Source: Pseudolysinimonas_A sp044239695 (GTDB taxonomy: Bacteria > Actinomycetota > Actinomycetes > Actinomycetales > Microbacteriaceae). Taken from it: DNA of 41,114 bases. Position 1 is the first letter of the stretch. Every line of letters begins with the position of its first letter. A program made the translations under genes and the position numbers. Shown piece after piece: positions 22,923 through 30,235 of this stretch. The notes beneath the pieces were generated by a model. That model ran no database searches and was not told the origin of the DNA. It saw only the letters and a list, made by a program, of their open reading frames with translations. The DNA is taken from contig NZ_JBIIAW010000015.1 in assembly GCF_044239695.1 (NCBI RefSeq), positions 1 to 41,114 of the forward strand, given 5' to 3'.

Positions 22923-23575
22923 TGCTCGAGCTGCTCACGGGGACCGGCCTCGCGGCCGCCGCCGGCCTGAACGCCTATATCCCGCTGCTCCTGGTCGGAC
23001 TCGGCAGCCGATTCTTCGACTGGATCGACCTGCCCCAGGCGTGGGCCTGGCTCGGCAACGAATGGGTGCTCGTCATCCTGGGCGTGCTCTTCGTCATCGA
23101 GGTCGTCGCCGACAAGATCCCGGTCGTCGACACGGTGAACGACTGGATCCAGACGATCGTGCGGCCTGCGGCAGGCGGCATCCTGTTCGGCACCGGCACC
23201 TCGTCGGAGACCGCCGCGATCACCGACCCGGCCGCCTTCTTCGCGAGCAACCAGTGGGTGCCGATCGTGATCGGCATCCTGCTCTCACTCGGCGTGCACG
23301 CCGCCAAGTCCGTCACCCGGATCCCGGCGAACACCGCCACCGGCGGGATGGCCGCGCCCGTGCTGAGCACCCTGGAAGACGTCTCGTCGGTGATCCTGAG
23401 CATCCTCGCGCTGCTGTTCCCCGTGCTCGTCATCCTCGCCCTCATCGGACTGGTGGCCGGGCTGGTGGCCCTGTTCCGGCGGATGCGGCGCGCGCGTCGC
23501 GACAGCAAGCTCGCAGGCGGAGTGCCCGACATCCCGGCACCGCCCGGGGCCGATCGCGTCCTCGACGGGAGCTGA
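22922..23575 (+). CDS. DUF4126-type multi-pass membrane protein
   Basis: The product of 217 residues is very hydrophobic, with about four to six membrane segments (for example near residues 8-25, 45-60, 115-130, 150-185), ending in an Arg-rich cytoplasmic tail and a Pro-rich C-terminus. The opening GTGLAAAAGLNAYIPLL, the EVVADKIPVVD segment and IPANTATGGMAAP resemble the DUF4126 family, whose function is unknown to me. ATG 22922 is preferred to ATG 22916 because it lies six bases after TATCGT, mirroring coaE; the longer form adds only MG. It converges on rpsA across a strong terminator. Confidence 0.8.
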   Translation: MLELLTGTGLAAAAGLNAYIPLLLVGLGSRFFDWIDLPQAWAWLGNEWVLVILGVLFVIEVVADKIPVVDTVNDWIQTIVRPAAGGILFGTGTSSETAAITDPAAFFASNQWVPIVIGILLSLGVHAAKSVTRIPANTATGGMAAPVLSTLEDVSSVILSILALLFPVLVILALIGLVAGLVALFRRMRRARRDSKLAGGVPDIPAPPGADRVLDGS

Positions 23576-23594
23576 ACTGCTCTCCGCGCGAACG

Positions 23595-23630
23595 ACGAAG
23601 GGCCGGACGATCGCTCGTCCGGCCCTTCGT
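23595..23630. terminator. Bidirectional terminator between the DUF4126 gene and rpsA
   Basis: A perfect 16-bp stem: ACGAAGGGCCGGACGA at 23595-23610 and its reverse complement at 23615-23630 enclose TCGC. It lies in the 63-base gap between converging stops. The outer base pairs give short A- and T-containing flanks but no long U run, as is usual in high-GC actinobacteria. Confidence 0.85.
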
Positions 23631-23638
23631 GTCAGTGC

Positions 23639-25117
23639 TTAGTTGCTGCTCGCGAGCTTCTCGCGAAGCGCGGCCAGCGACTCGTCGTCGGCGAGCGTTC
23701 CGGTCGAGGAACCCTCGCTCGAGAACGAGTTGCCCGACGGGGCCGCCGACGACGCGGAGGCGGGGACATCGGCGATGCCCTTCTCCTCGGCCGCGATGAC
23801 CTGCGCCTTGTGCAGCTCCCAACGGGCCTGGGCGGCGGCATACTCGGCCTCCCAGGTCTCGCGCTGAGCGTCGAAGCCCTCGAGCCACTCGCCCGACTCG
23901 GCGTCGAAGCCCTCGGGGAACTTGTAGTTGCCCTGGTCGTCGTACTCGGTGACCATGCCGTACAGCGCCGCGAGGCCGGAGTCGAACTCGGTGCCGTTCG
24001 GGTCGACCGACTCGTTCGCCTGCTTGAGCGAGAGCGAGATGCGACGACGCTCGAGGTCGATGTCGATGACCTTGACGAAGACCTCCTCGCCGACCGACAC
24101 GACCTGCTCGGCGAGCTCGACGTGCTTGCCGCTGAGCTCCGAGATGTGCACGAGGCCCTCGATGCCCTCCGCCACGCGCACGAAGGCGCCGAACGGAACG
24201 AGCTTGGTGACCTTTCCGGGCGCGATCTGGCCGATCGCGTGGGTGCGGGCGAAGACCTGCCACGGGTCCTCCTGGGTCGCCTTGAGCGACAGCGACACGC
24301 GCTCGCGCTCCATGTCGACCTCGAGGATCTCGACGGTGACCTCCTGGCCGACCTCGACGACCTCACTGGCGTGCTCGATGTGCTTCCACGACAGCTCCGA
24401 GACGTGCACGAGGCCGTCCACGCCGCCGAGGTCGACGAACGCACCGAAGTTGACGATCGAGGACACGACGCCCTTGCGGACCTGGCCCTTCGCGAGGTTG
24501 TTGAGGAAGGTCGAACGCGACTCCGACTGCGTCTGCTCGAGCAGAGCGCGGCGGCTCAGCACGACGTTGTTGCGGTTCTTGTCGAGCTCGAGGATCTTGG
24601 CCTCGATCTCCTGGTCGAGGTACGGCGTGAGGTCCCGCACGCGGCGCAGCTCGATGAGCGAGGCCGGGAGGAAGCCACGGAGGCCGATGTCGACGATGAG
24701 GCCACCCTTGACGACCTCGATGACCTTGCCGGTCACGACGCCGTCGGTGTCCTTGATCTTCTCGACATCGCCCCACGCACGCTCGTACTGCGCGCGCTTC
24801 TTCGACAGGATGAGGCGACCTTCCTTGTCCTCCTTCTGGAGAACGAGGGCTTCGACCATGTCGCCGACGTTGACGACCTCGGACGGGTCGACGTCGTGCT
24901 TGATGGAGAGTTCGCGCGAGGGGATGACGCCCTCGGTCTTGTAGCCGACGTCGAGGAGGACCTCGTCGCGGTCGATCTTGACGACGGTGCCTTCGATGAG
25001 GTCTCCGTCGTTGAAGAACTTGAGGGTCTTCTCGACCGCGGCCAGGAAGTCTTCAGCAGATCCGATGTCGTTGATCGCGACCTGCTTGATGGCCGTGGCG
25101 GTCGTTGCGGTTGTCAT
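23639..25117 (-). CDS. rpsA: 30S ribosomal protein S1
   Basis: RNA-binding ribosomal protein that helps place mRNA on the 30S subunit. The 492-residue product has four S1 domains, starting near residues 38, 123, 208 and 293 (GDLIEGTVVKIDRDEVLLDVG; DGVVTGKVIEVVKGGLIVDIG in shortened view; KGVVSSIVNFGAFVDLGG; PGKVTKLVPFGAFVRVAEG), followed by a long acidic and Ser-rich tail, as in actinobacterial S1. ATG 25117 has GGAG about eleven bases upstream. The leader is about 100 bases if transcription starts from the TAGGCT at 25230-25225. In other actinobacteria rpsA sits between polA and coaE. Confidence 0.97.
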   Translation of the reverse strand: MTTATTATAIKQVAINDIGSAEDFLAAVEKTLKFFNDGDLIEGTVVKIDRDEVLLDVGYKTEGVIPSRELSIKHDVDPSEVVNVGDMVEALVLQKEDKEGRLILSKKRAQYERAWGDVEKIKDTDGVVTGKVIEVVKGGLIVDIGLRGFLPASLIELRRVRDLTPYLDQEIEAKILELDKNRNNVVLSRRALLEQTQSESRSTFLNNLAKGQVRKGVVSSIVNFGAFVDLGGVDGLVHVSELSWKHIEHASEVVEVGQEVTVEILEVDMERERVSLSLKATQEDPWQVFARTHAIGQIAPGKVTKLVPFGAFVRVAEGIEGLVHISELSGKHVELAEQVVSVGEEVFVKVIDIDLERRRISLSLKQANESVDPNGTEFDSGLAALYGMVTEYDDQGNYKFPEGFDAESGEWLEGFDAQRETWEAEYAAAQARWELHKAQVIAAEEKGIADVPASASSAAPSGNSFSSEGSSTGTLADDESLAALREKLASSN

Positions 25118-25203
25118 GTAGTAGTTGCTCCGGAATTTGGCAGAACTCGGGCCAGCGACGGGGAAAGGCAGGTTGTGGTTCGCCGATGGCAGGCGGATAG
25201 GAA

Positions 25204-25218
25204 TCGCGTCAAACGCGA
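25204..25218 (-). other. Hairpin at the predicted 5' end of the rpsA leader
   Basis: TCGCGT (25204-25209), a three-base spacer, and ACGCGA (25213-25218) form a perfect 6-bp stem that begins one or two bases after the predicted rpsA transcription start. It could protect the mRNA end or take part in S1 autoregulation; that is speculation. Confidence 0.4.
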
Positions 25219-25224
25219 CTCTCT

Positions 25225-25234
25225 AGCCTAGCGT
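25225..25234. promoter_or_regulatory. Overlapping divergent -10 boxes, rpsA / deaminase
   Basis: AGCCTAGCGT contains TAGGCT on minus (25230-25225, for rpsA) and TAGCGT on plus (25229-25234). The two share the central TA. The plus box is followed by six bases and then the deaminase ATG, so that transcript would be leaderless; the minus transcript would have a leader of about 100 bases. Confidence 0.5.
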
Positions 25235-25240
25235 TTGCAC

Positions 25241-25816
25241 ATGACCCGCGCCACCACGTTCACGGCATCGCTCCCCCACTGGCTCAGCGGCCGGCCCCTC
25301 CCCGACGTCCTCGCGACCGACGAGCAGAGGATGACTCTCGTCCACGAGCTCGCGGACCTCAACTGGCGGGCGGGCAACGGCGGGCCGTTCGCCGCGCTCG
25401 TCGTCGACTCGACGTCGGGCGAACTCGTCAGCGCCGGGGTGAATGTCGTGCTCGCGAGCGGGCTCTCGTCGACGCACGCCGAGCTGATGGCGCTGAGTCT
25501 CGCGCAGACGACACTCGGCGGCTGGGACCTCGCCGCGGACCGCTCCCTCGAGCTCGTCGTCAACTGGCGGCCGTGCGCGATGTGCTATGGCGCCACGATC
25601 TGGTCGGGCGTGCGTCGCCTGGTCATCGCCGGGTCCGGCCCGGAGTGCGAGGAACTCACGGGCTTCGACGAAGGCCCGGTGCGTGACGACTGGCGCGAGC
25701 AGCTCGAGATGCGCGGGATCTCGGTCACGAGCGACGTGCTGAGGGAGGGCGCCGTGCGCACCTTCACCGAGTACGGGGACTCGGCCTCCACCGTCTACAA
25801 CGCGCGGCGTGATTGA
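25241..25816 (+). CDS. Nucleoside deaminase (cytidine/guanine deaminase-like)
   Basis: Zinc-dependent deaminase of the CDA fold, 191 residues. The zinc and catalytic motifs are THAELMAL near residue 79 and RPCAMCYGATIWSG near residue 110, which fits HAE...PCxxC. The FAALVVDSTSGELVSAG strand resembles GuaD/TadA-like proteins. The substrate (guanine, cytosine, another base or a nucleoside) cannot be read from the sequence; it lacks features that would make it the tRNA adenosine deaminase. ATG 25241 lies six bases after TAGCGT and has no Shine-Dalgarno. Its last 22 bases overlap the end of the convergent surface-protein gene. Confidence 0.85.
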   Translation: MTRATTFTASLPHWLSGRPLPDVLATDEQRMTLVHELADLNWRAGNGGPFAALVVDSTSGELVSAGVNVVLASGLSSTHAELMALSLAQTTLGGWDLAADRSLELVVNWRPCAMCYGATIWSGVRRLVIAGSGPECEELTGFDEGPVRDDWREQLEMRGISVTSDVLREGAVRTFTEYGDSASTVYNARRD

Positions 25817-26967
25817 CGGCGCTGCGCGGCGAAGCCGACGGCGACCAGCGTGACCGCCACGAGCGCGGCGGTCAGACCGGGCTCAGCACCGGTCGGCGGT
25901 AGCAGGGCCGTCGGCGCTGCGGCGGAACCGCCGAGTTCCAGTGTCTCGAGGGTCAAGATCGCGGACGTCGCCGATCCCACGCCGTTGGCCGCGGTGACGG
26001 TGAAGGTCGTGGGACCCGCCGCCACCGGGGTGCCGGAGATCTCCCCCGTCGTGCTGTCGAGCACCAGACCGGCGGGCAGGGCACCCGAAGTCACGGTGTA
26101 GGTGGCGTCGGGCGTTCCGGTGCTCGTCACCGTGAACGCGTACGGCGTGCCTTCGGTCGCATCGGTCGGCTCCCCCGAGGTGATCACCGGGCCGCCGTCG
26201 GTGGACACGCTGCCGGTTCCGCAGACGGCCGGCACGACGACATCCGTGGCGTCGAGCGTGACCGCGCCGGTGGCCGCGAGCAGCCGTCCCGTGACATCCG
26301 TGCCGTTCGTGGCGGTGATCGACTGCTCCGCCATGATCGTGCCGGCGAAGTCGCTGTCGGTACCGAGCGTTGCGGAGCTCGCGACGCGCCAGAAGACGTT
26401 GCACGGTCCGGCACCGCCGACATCGAACAGGATCTGGCTGCCCGAACCGGTGGTGAGCGTGCTCGACGCGGTGAACACCCAGACGTCGGACGGCCCGCCG
26501 GCGAGGGTGAGGATGCCGCCCGCGTCGAGGGAGAGTGCGCCGCCGGAGTAGACACCCGGGGTCAGAGACATCCCGGTGAGGTTCGCGAGGCCCGACAGGG
26601 TCGGAGTGAGGCTCGCCGCGGTGACCATCGCGGCGTCCAGGTCGATCTGCGCCTGCGAGGCGGTGCCGTCGGCGATGAACTGGGTGTGGCCCGCCACGAG
26701 CTGCCCGGGCGGGAACCCGGTCACCGAGAGACCCGGATGGAGGCCGAGGTCGCCGTCGATGACCGACGACCCGGTGTTCGTCACCGTCGTCGAGCCGAGG
26801 ACGCCGAACGGGGCGGAGGTCCCGAGATCGATCGGCCCGTTGATGATCGTGGCCCCCCACGCGTCACCAACGGGCATCACCGCCCATGTCAGAGCGGTCA
26901 GCAGAACCCCGACCGTCATCGCCCCCCGGCGAATCGAACGAGACTTCTTGGTTTCCGATACCGACAC
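25795..26967 (-). CDS. LPXTG-anchored ice-binding-like (DUF3494) surface protein with Ig-like domain
   Basis: Predicted exported cell-wall protein of 390 residues. A basic N-terminus and hydrophobic segment form a signal peptide, with likely cleavage after AWGA near residue 39. The DUF3494 ice-binding-like domain follows (TSAPFGVLGSTTVTNTGSS; PGVYSGGALSLDAGG; VFWRVASSATLGTDSDFAGT), then a putative Ig domain with the PAGLVLDSTTGEISGTP signature. The end carries LPPTG near residue 356, a hydrophobic helix and RRQSRRAL, a sortase sorting signal. Some DUF3494 proteins bind ice, but many act as adhesins or are uncharacterised, so function here is open. GTG 26967 is chosen for its GGAG and proximity to the signal peptide. 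Confidence 0.88.
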   Translation of the reverse strand: MSVSETKKSRSIRRGAMTVGVLLTALTWAVMPVGDAWGATIINGPIDLGTSAPFGVLGSTTVTNTGSSVIDGDLGLHPGLSVTGFPPGQLVAGHTQFIADGTASQAQIDLDAAMVTAASLTPTLSGLANLTGMSLTPGVYSGGALSLDAGGILTLAGGPSDVWVFTASSTLTTGSGSQILFDVGGAGPCNVFWRVASSATLGTDSDFAGTIMAEQSITATNGTDVTGRLLAATGAVTLDATDVVVPAVCGTGSVSTDGGPVITSGEPTDATEGTPYAFTVTSTGTPDATYTVTSGALPAGLVLDSTTGEISGTPVAAGPTTFTVTAANGVGSATSAILTLETLELGGSAAAPTALLPPTGAEPGLTAALVAVTLVAVGFAAQRRQSRRAL

Positions 26968-27064
26968 TGCTCCGGCCACGAAGGCCCCCCACCGATGTTT
27001 CCGGTGACCCCGCCTAGACAACTTCCCTAGACGAATCGGTCTACCCGGTTGCCTAAGGACTAGC
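26968..27064 (-). promoter_or_regulatory. Structured leader or operator region before the surface-protein gene
   Basis: This A/T-richer segment holds four 13-base units beginning at 27013, 27026, 27039 and 27052, each with CTA near its start (CCTAGAC occurs twice exactly). An imperfect palindrome with perfect 5-bp arms (TAGAC/GTCTA) spans 27028-27043. Two hairpins follow: CACCG/CGGTG at 26990-27006 and GGCC/GGCC at 26974-26986, the latter directly before GGAG and the GTG start. It may be a regulator-binding array or an RNA switch; I recognise no known class. Confidence 0.4.
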
Positions 27065-27121
27065 ACGGCGGAGGCCCACCACCTAGCCGCACGGCGAAAC
27101 ATTCGGGGCGCACCCAATGAT

Positions 27122-28114
27122 CTACTCGGCGACGCCCCCCGGAGTGGGGGTGCGCGATGTGCGTTGCCTGTGAGCGACCACGTCCCGGATGGCGCCGTCG
27201 ATCTCCGGGAACGCGAAGCGGTAGCCGGCGGCCAACAGCCGCTCCGGGACGACCCACCGGCTCTTGAGCACCAGCTCCGTCTCGGTGCGGATCGCCCACG
27301 CCCCCGGTTCGAGCATCCAGCGATGCAGCGGGATGCCGAACGGCACGCGCAGTGCCCGCCGGATGCTGCGCATGACCGTCGCGCTGTCGACCGGGTTCGG
27401 AGCCGAGACGTTGACGACCCCGTCGATCTCGTCGTGGTCGATCAGGAACCGGATGATCCCCACGACGTCATCCAGATGGATCCAGGAGAATCGCTGCCGC
27501 CCGCCCCGCGCCGCGTACTCGTGGAGGGTGCCGGCGGCGGCCCGACGTCTCGACCGGAACCAGGGACCGTCGATCTGCGCTCCCCCGAATCCGATCCGCG
27601 CGAGGATCAGCAGCGGCACGAGCGCACTCCCGTCGCCGAGCACGATGGCGGTACGCAGCGCCACCCGACGCGTCGACGGGAGGTCGCGCTCCGCGAACGC
27701 GGCCTCCCAGGAACGGGCGACCCCGACCGAGAACCCCGTGCCGAGCTCGCCGGTGGCCTCGGTCATCGCCCGGTCCTCGGCGTGGCGGTAGATCGTGGCC
27801 GTGGAGGAGTTGAGCCACAGCGCCGGAGGTCGGCGGGCCGCCGCCACCGCATCGCCGAGCGCGCGAGTGGTCTCCACCCGCGATCGCACGATCTCGGCGC
27901 GGTTCGCCTCGTCGTAGCGGCAGTTCACGCTCTTGCCCGCCAGGTTGATGAGCACGTCGGCGCCGTCGACCAGATCTCGGATGCCGTCCACGTCGCCCCA
28001 CCGAGCGTCTCCGGCGGTGCGCCCGATGGTCACGACCTCCTCCCCCGAGGCGCGGAACCGTTCGACGAGGTACGTGCCCATGAAGCCCGACGCCCCGGCG
28101 ACGACGATCCTCAT
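27122..28114 (-). CDS. TIGR01777-family NAD(P)-dependent epimerase
   Basis: Short-chain extended dehydrogenase-like protein of 330 residues. It opens with the Rossmann motif IVVAGASGFMGTYL and continues with INLAGKSVNCRYDEANR, SRVETTRAL, the NSSTATIYRHAEDR segment and FSWIHLDDVVGIIRFL, all typical of the TIGR01777 (YfcH/SulA-like) epimerase family. The substrate is unknown. The C-terminal DUF1731-like part includes VPFGIPLHRWMLEPGAW and PERLLAAGYRFAFP. ATG 28114 is fixed by the Rossmann strand; the frame stays open upstream but reads antisense-like Arg-rich sequence there. It is downstream of the DUF885 gene, about 110 bases away. Confidence 0.88.
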   Translation of the reverse strand: MRIVVAGASGFMGTYLVERFRASGEEVVTIGRTAGDARWGDVDGIRDLVDGADVLINLAGKSVNCRYDEANRAEIVRSRVETTRALGDAVAAARRPPALWLNSSTATIYRHAEDRAMTEATGELGTGFSVGVARSWEAAFAERDLPSTRRVALRTAIVLGDGSALVPLLILARIGFGGAQIDGPWFRSRRRAAAGTLHEYAARGGRQRFSWIHLDDVVGIIRFLIDHDEIDGVVNVSAPNPVDSATVMRSIRRALRVPFGIPLHRWMLEPGAWAIRTETELVLKSRWVVPERLLAAGYRFAFPEIDGAIRDVVAHRQRTSRTPTPGGVAE

Positions 28115-28209
28115 GCGTCCTCGACCCGGTCGTCGAACGAGCCGACGTCCTCGTAGATCCGGCCGATGACGGGGGCCGTCACCAGCGTCGTGGCGATCGG
28201 GGAGGTCAC
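28111..28209 (-). CDS. Possible 32-residue small protein upstream of the epimerase
   Basis: A GTG-initiated reading frame translates to MTSPIATTLVTAPVIGRIYE followed by a short acidic tail, and its TGA overlaps the epimerase ATG as ATGA. The overlap matches the coupling style of real genes in this window. It lies directly after, and in frame with, the DUF885 stop codon, so it may instead be a former C-terminal extension. No Shine-Dalgarno is seen and I recognise no family. Confidence 0.22.
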   Translation of the reverse strand: MTSPIATTLVTAPVIGRIYEDVGSFDDRVEDA

Positions 28210-28224
28210 GTCGACGGCGTCGCT

Positions 28225-29904
28225 CTACTTGAGGAGCGTGGCGCGCAACGTGTCGAGTCCGACCCCGCCGATGTCGAGCGCCCTCTTGTGGAAGTCCTTG
28301 AACGAGAACGCGGCGCCGTCGCGGGTCTGCGCGGCATCCCGGATCTGCTCCCAGATGCGCTGACCCACCTTGTACGACGGCGCCTGGCCGGGCCAGCCCA
28401 GGTAGCGGTTGACCTCGAAGCGCACGAACGAGTCGTTCATGTTGACGTTCTCGCGCAGGAACCCGAGCGCGTAGTCGGCATCCCAGACGCCGTCGCCCTG
28501 CAGTTTGGGCTTGCCGAGGTGCACGCCGATGTCGAGCACGACCCGGGCCGCCCGCATCCGCTGTCCGTCGAGCATGCCGAGCCGGTCGGCGGGATCGTCG
28601 AGGTAGCCGAGTTCCTCCATGAGCCGTTCGGCGTACAGCGCCCAGCCCTCGGCGTGCCCGCTCGTGCCGCCGAGTTGCCGGCGCCAGAGGTTGAGCGTCG
28701 CGCGGTTGAAGACCGCCTGGCCGATCTGGAGGTGATGGCCCGGGACGCCCTCGTGGTAGACCGTCGTGAGTTCGCGCCAGGTGTCGAATTCGGTGACGCC
28801 CTCGGGCACGCTCCACCACATCCGTCCCGGACGGGAGAAGTCGTCGGCCGGCCCGGTGTAGTAGATCCCGCCCTCCTGCGTGGGTGCGATCATGCACTCG
28901 AGGTGGCGGATCGCCTCCGGGATGTCGAAGTGGTCGCGGGAGAGTTCGGCGACGGCACGATCGCTCGTCTCCTGCATCCAGCGCTGAAGGGCCTCGGTGC
29001 CGTGCAGTTTGCGGGACGGGTCGCGGTCGAGCGCCTCGATGGCGTCGTGCACCGACCCTCCGGGCACGATCTCGCCGGCGATGCGGGTCTGCTCGTCGAC
29101 CATTCGGGCGAGTTCCTCGATCCCCCACTCGTAGGTCTCGTCGAGGTCGACGGTCGCGCCGAGGAAGTGCCGGGAGCGCAGCGCGTAGAGGTCCCGGCCG
29201 ACGGCGTCCTGCTCCCCCGCGGCCGGTGCGAGCTCGGTTTCGAGGAACCCGGCGAGCCGGTCGTACGCCTCGGCCGACGCCTCGGCGCCGCGGCGCAGGT
29301 CGGCGGCCAGCGAGGCGGGGAGGTCGCCCCCGTCACCGAGCTTCGCCCCTCCGGTGAAGTCGAAGAAGAACCCGAGGGGGTCGCCGTGCTTACGCGCCTG
29401 CTGAGCGACCTCCGAGACCTGACGTCGGGCGGGGACGTGCCCGGCAGCGACGCCGGCGCGCAGGGTCTCGATGTAGCCGTCGACTGCGTCGGCGACGTTT
29501 CCCAGGCGGGTGGCGATCACCGACCAGTCCGCTTCGGACTCGGTCGGCATCAGGTCGAAGATCTCGCGGATGCCCTGTGCGGGGCTCGCGATGACGTTGA
29601 GGTCGCGCAGGTGGTAGCCGGCGTCGGCGGACGCGATCTCGAGTTCGAGCTCGGAGGTGATGTCGGTCTTGGTGACCTCGTCGACCTCGTCGACCGGCAC
29701 CGCGTCCGAGAGCGCGGAGACGACCTTCTTCGCCGCATCGAGGTAGGCGGCGTGGCCGGCGGGCGAGTGGTCGCCGATCTCCCCGATCCGCCCCTCGACG
29801 CCCATCCAGATCGCGGTGTCGGGATCGAGGTCGACCATCGTGGCGACCCAGTCCTCGGCGATCCGGTCGATCGGCGTGGACGGACGGACCGGCTGTTCGC
29901 TCAT
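28225..29904 (-). CDS. DUF885 family protein (putative metallopeptidase-like)
   Basis: The 559-residue soluble protein matches the DUF885 family, described as related to gluzincin-type peptidases. The hallmark VYHEGVPGHHLQ lies near residue 385 and carries HE and HH residues like a modified zinc motif. TSGHAEGWALYAERLMEELGY and the C-terminal NRYLGWPGQAPSYKVGQ are also family segments. No signal peptide is seen. The start ATG 29904 lies six bases after TAGGCT with a CTGACC -35 at 18-base spacing, so it probably has its own leaderless promoter after HPr. Substrate is unknown. Confidence 0.88.
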   Translation of the reverse strand: MSEQPVRPSTPIDRIAEDWVATMVDLDPDTAIWMGVEGRIGEIGDHSPAGHAAYLDAAKKVVSALSDAVPVDEVDEVTKTDITSELELEIASADAGYHLRDLNVIASPAQGIREIFDLMPTESEADWSVIATRLGNVADAVDGYIETLRAGVAAGHVPARRQVSEVAQQARKHGDPLGFFFDFTGGAKLGDGGDLPASLAADLRRGAEASAEAYDRLAGFLETELAPAAGEQDAVGRDLYALRSRHFLGATVDLDETYEWGIEELARMVDEQTRIAGEIVPGGSVHDAIEALDRDPSRKLHGTEALQRWMQETSDRAVAELSRDHFDIPEAIRHLECMIAPTQEGGIYYTGPADDFSRPGRMWWSVPEGVTEFDTWRELTTVYHEGVPGHHLQIGQAVFNRATLNLWRRQLGGTSGHAEGWALYAERLMEELGYLDDPADRLGMLDGQRMRAARVVLDIGVHLGKPKLQGDGVWDADYALGFLRENVNMNDSFVRFEVNRYLGWPGQAPSYKVGQRIWEQIRDAAQTRDGAAFSFKDFHKRALDIGGVGLDTLRATLLK

Positions 29905-29910
29905 GCGTCC

Positions 29911-29940
29911 AGCCTAGGACGGCGCTCCGATCGCGGTCAG
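29911..29940 (-). promoter_or_regulatory. Candidate leaderless promoter for the DUF885 gene
   Basis: CTGACC (29940-29935), an 18-base spacer and TAGGCT (29916-29911) end six bases before ATG. The -35 box contains the TGA stop codon of the HPr gene. This is the best two-part promoter among the leaderless candidates. Confidence 0.55.
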
Positions 29941-30194
29941 TCCTCGGTCAGGTCGCGTTCGAGCAACTCGATCAGCGCGTCCACCGCCGCCTGGTCGTCG
30001 GCGGCCACGACGACCTCGTCGCCGTGACTCACGTCGAGGGAGAGGATGCCGAGAATGCTCGCGGCGTTGACGCTGCGACCGTGCGCGGAGATCTGCATCG
30101 GCACGCCCGTACCGGCGGCCGCGAGGCTCACGAGCGACGCCGGGCGGGCGTGCAGTCCGATCCGCGAGGCGACGACGGCGGTGCGTTCGGGCAT
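29937..30194 (-). CDS. ptsH: Phosphocarrier protein HPr
   Basis: Small phosphotransfer protein of the sugar phosphotransferase system; enzyme I phosphorylates its His and it passes phosphate to sugar-specific EIIA domains. The 85-residue product has GLHARPAS with His15, and Ser46 in NAASILGIL at the position used for regulatory phosphorylation in Firmicutes. Length is normal. ATG 30194 has GAGGGAG six bases upstream. No enzyme I or EII gene is in the window, so it is a solitary ptsH, 41 bases after polA on the same strand and possibly cotranscribed with it. Confidence 0.94.
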   Translation of the reverse strand: MPERTAVVASRIGLHARPASLVSLAAAGTGVPMQISAHGRSVNAASILGILSLDVSHGDEVVVAADDQAAVDALIELLERDLTED

Positions 30195-30235
30195 GTGAAC
30201 TCCCTCGTTCGGCGGGCTCGGTGGGGACGGTGCGC

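Noticed and set aside
25204..25218. Rho-independent terminator between rpsA and the deaminase
   Set aside because: The genes are divergent, so no terminator is expected; the stem fits the rpsA leader instead.
26968..27064. c-di-GMP-I riboswitch before the DUF3494 gene
   Set aside because: A short stretch (TAGGCGGGGTCACCGG) is faintly reminiscent of the 3' part of that class, but the conserved core with GACGCAAAGCC and the tetraloop arrangement are absent.
26968..27117. Longer start for the surface protein (ATG/GTG near 27117)
   Set aside because: It would put 50 residues before the signal peptide and run through the repeat and hairpin region; GTG 26967 has GGAG and the usual distance to the signal sequence.
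27122..29128. Epimerase extended upstream to 668 residues
   Set aside because: Residues before the Rossmann motif are Arg/Pro-rich antisense-like sequence lying inside the DUF885 gene; ATG 28114 gives the normal family length.
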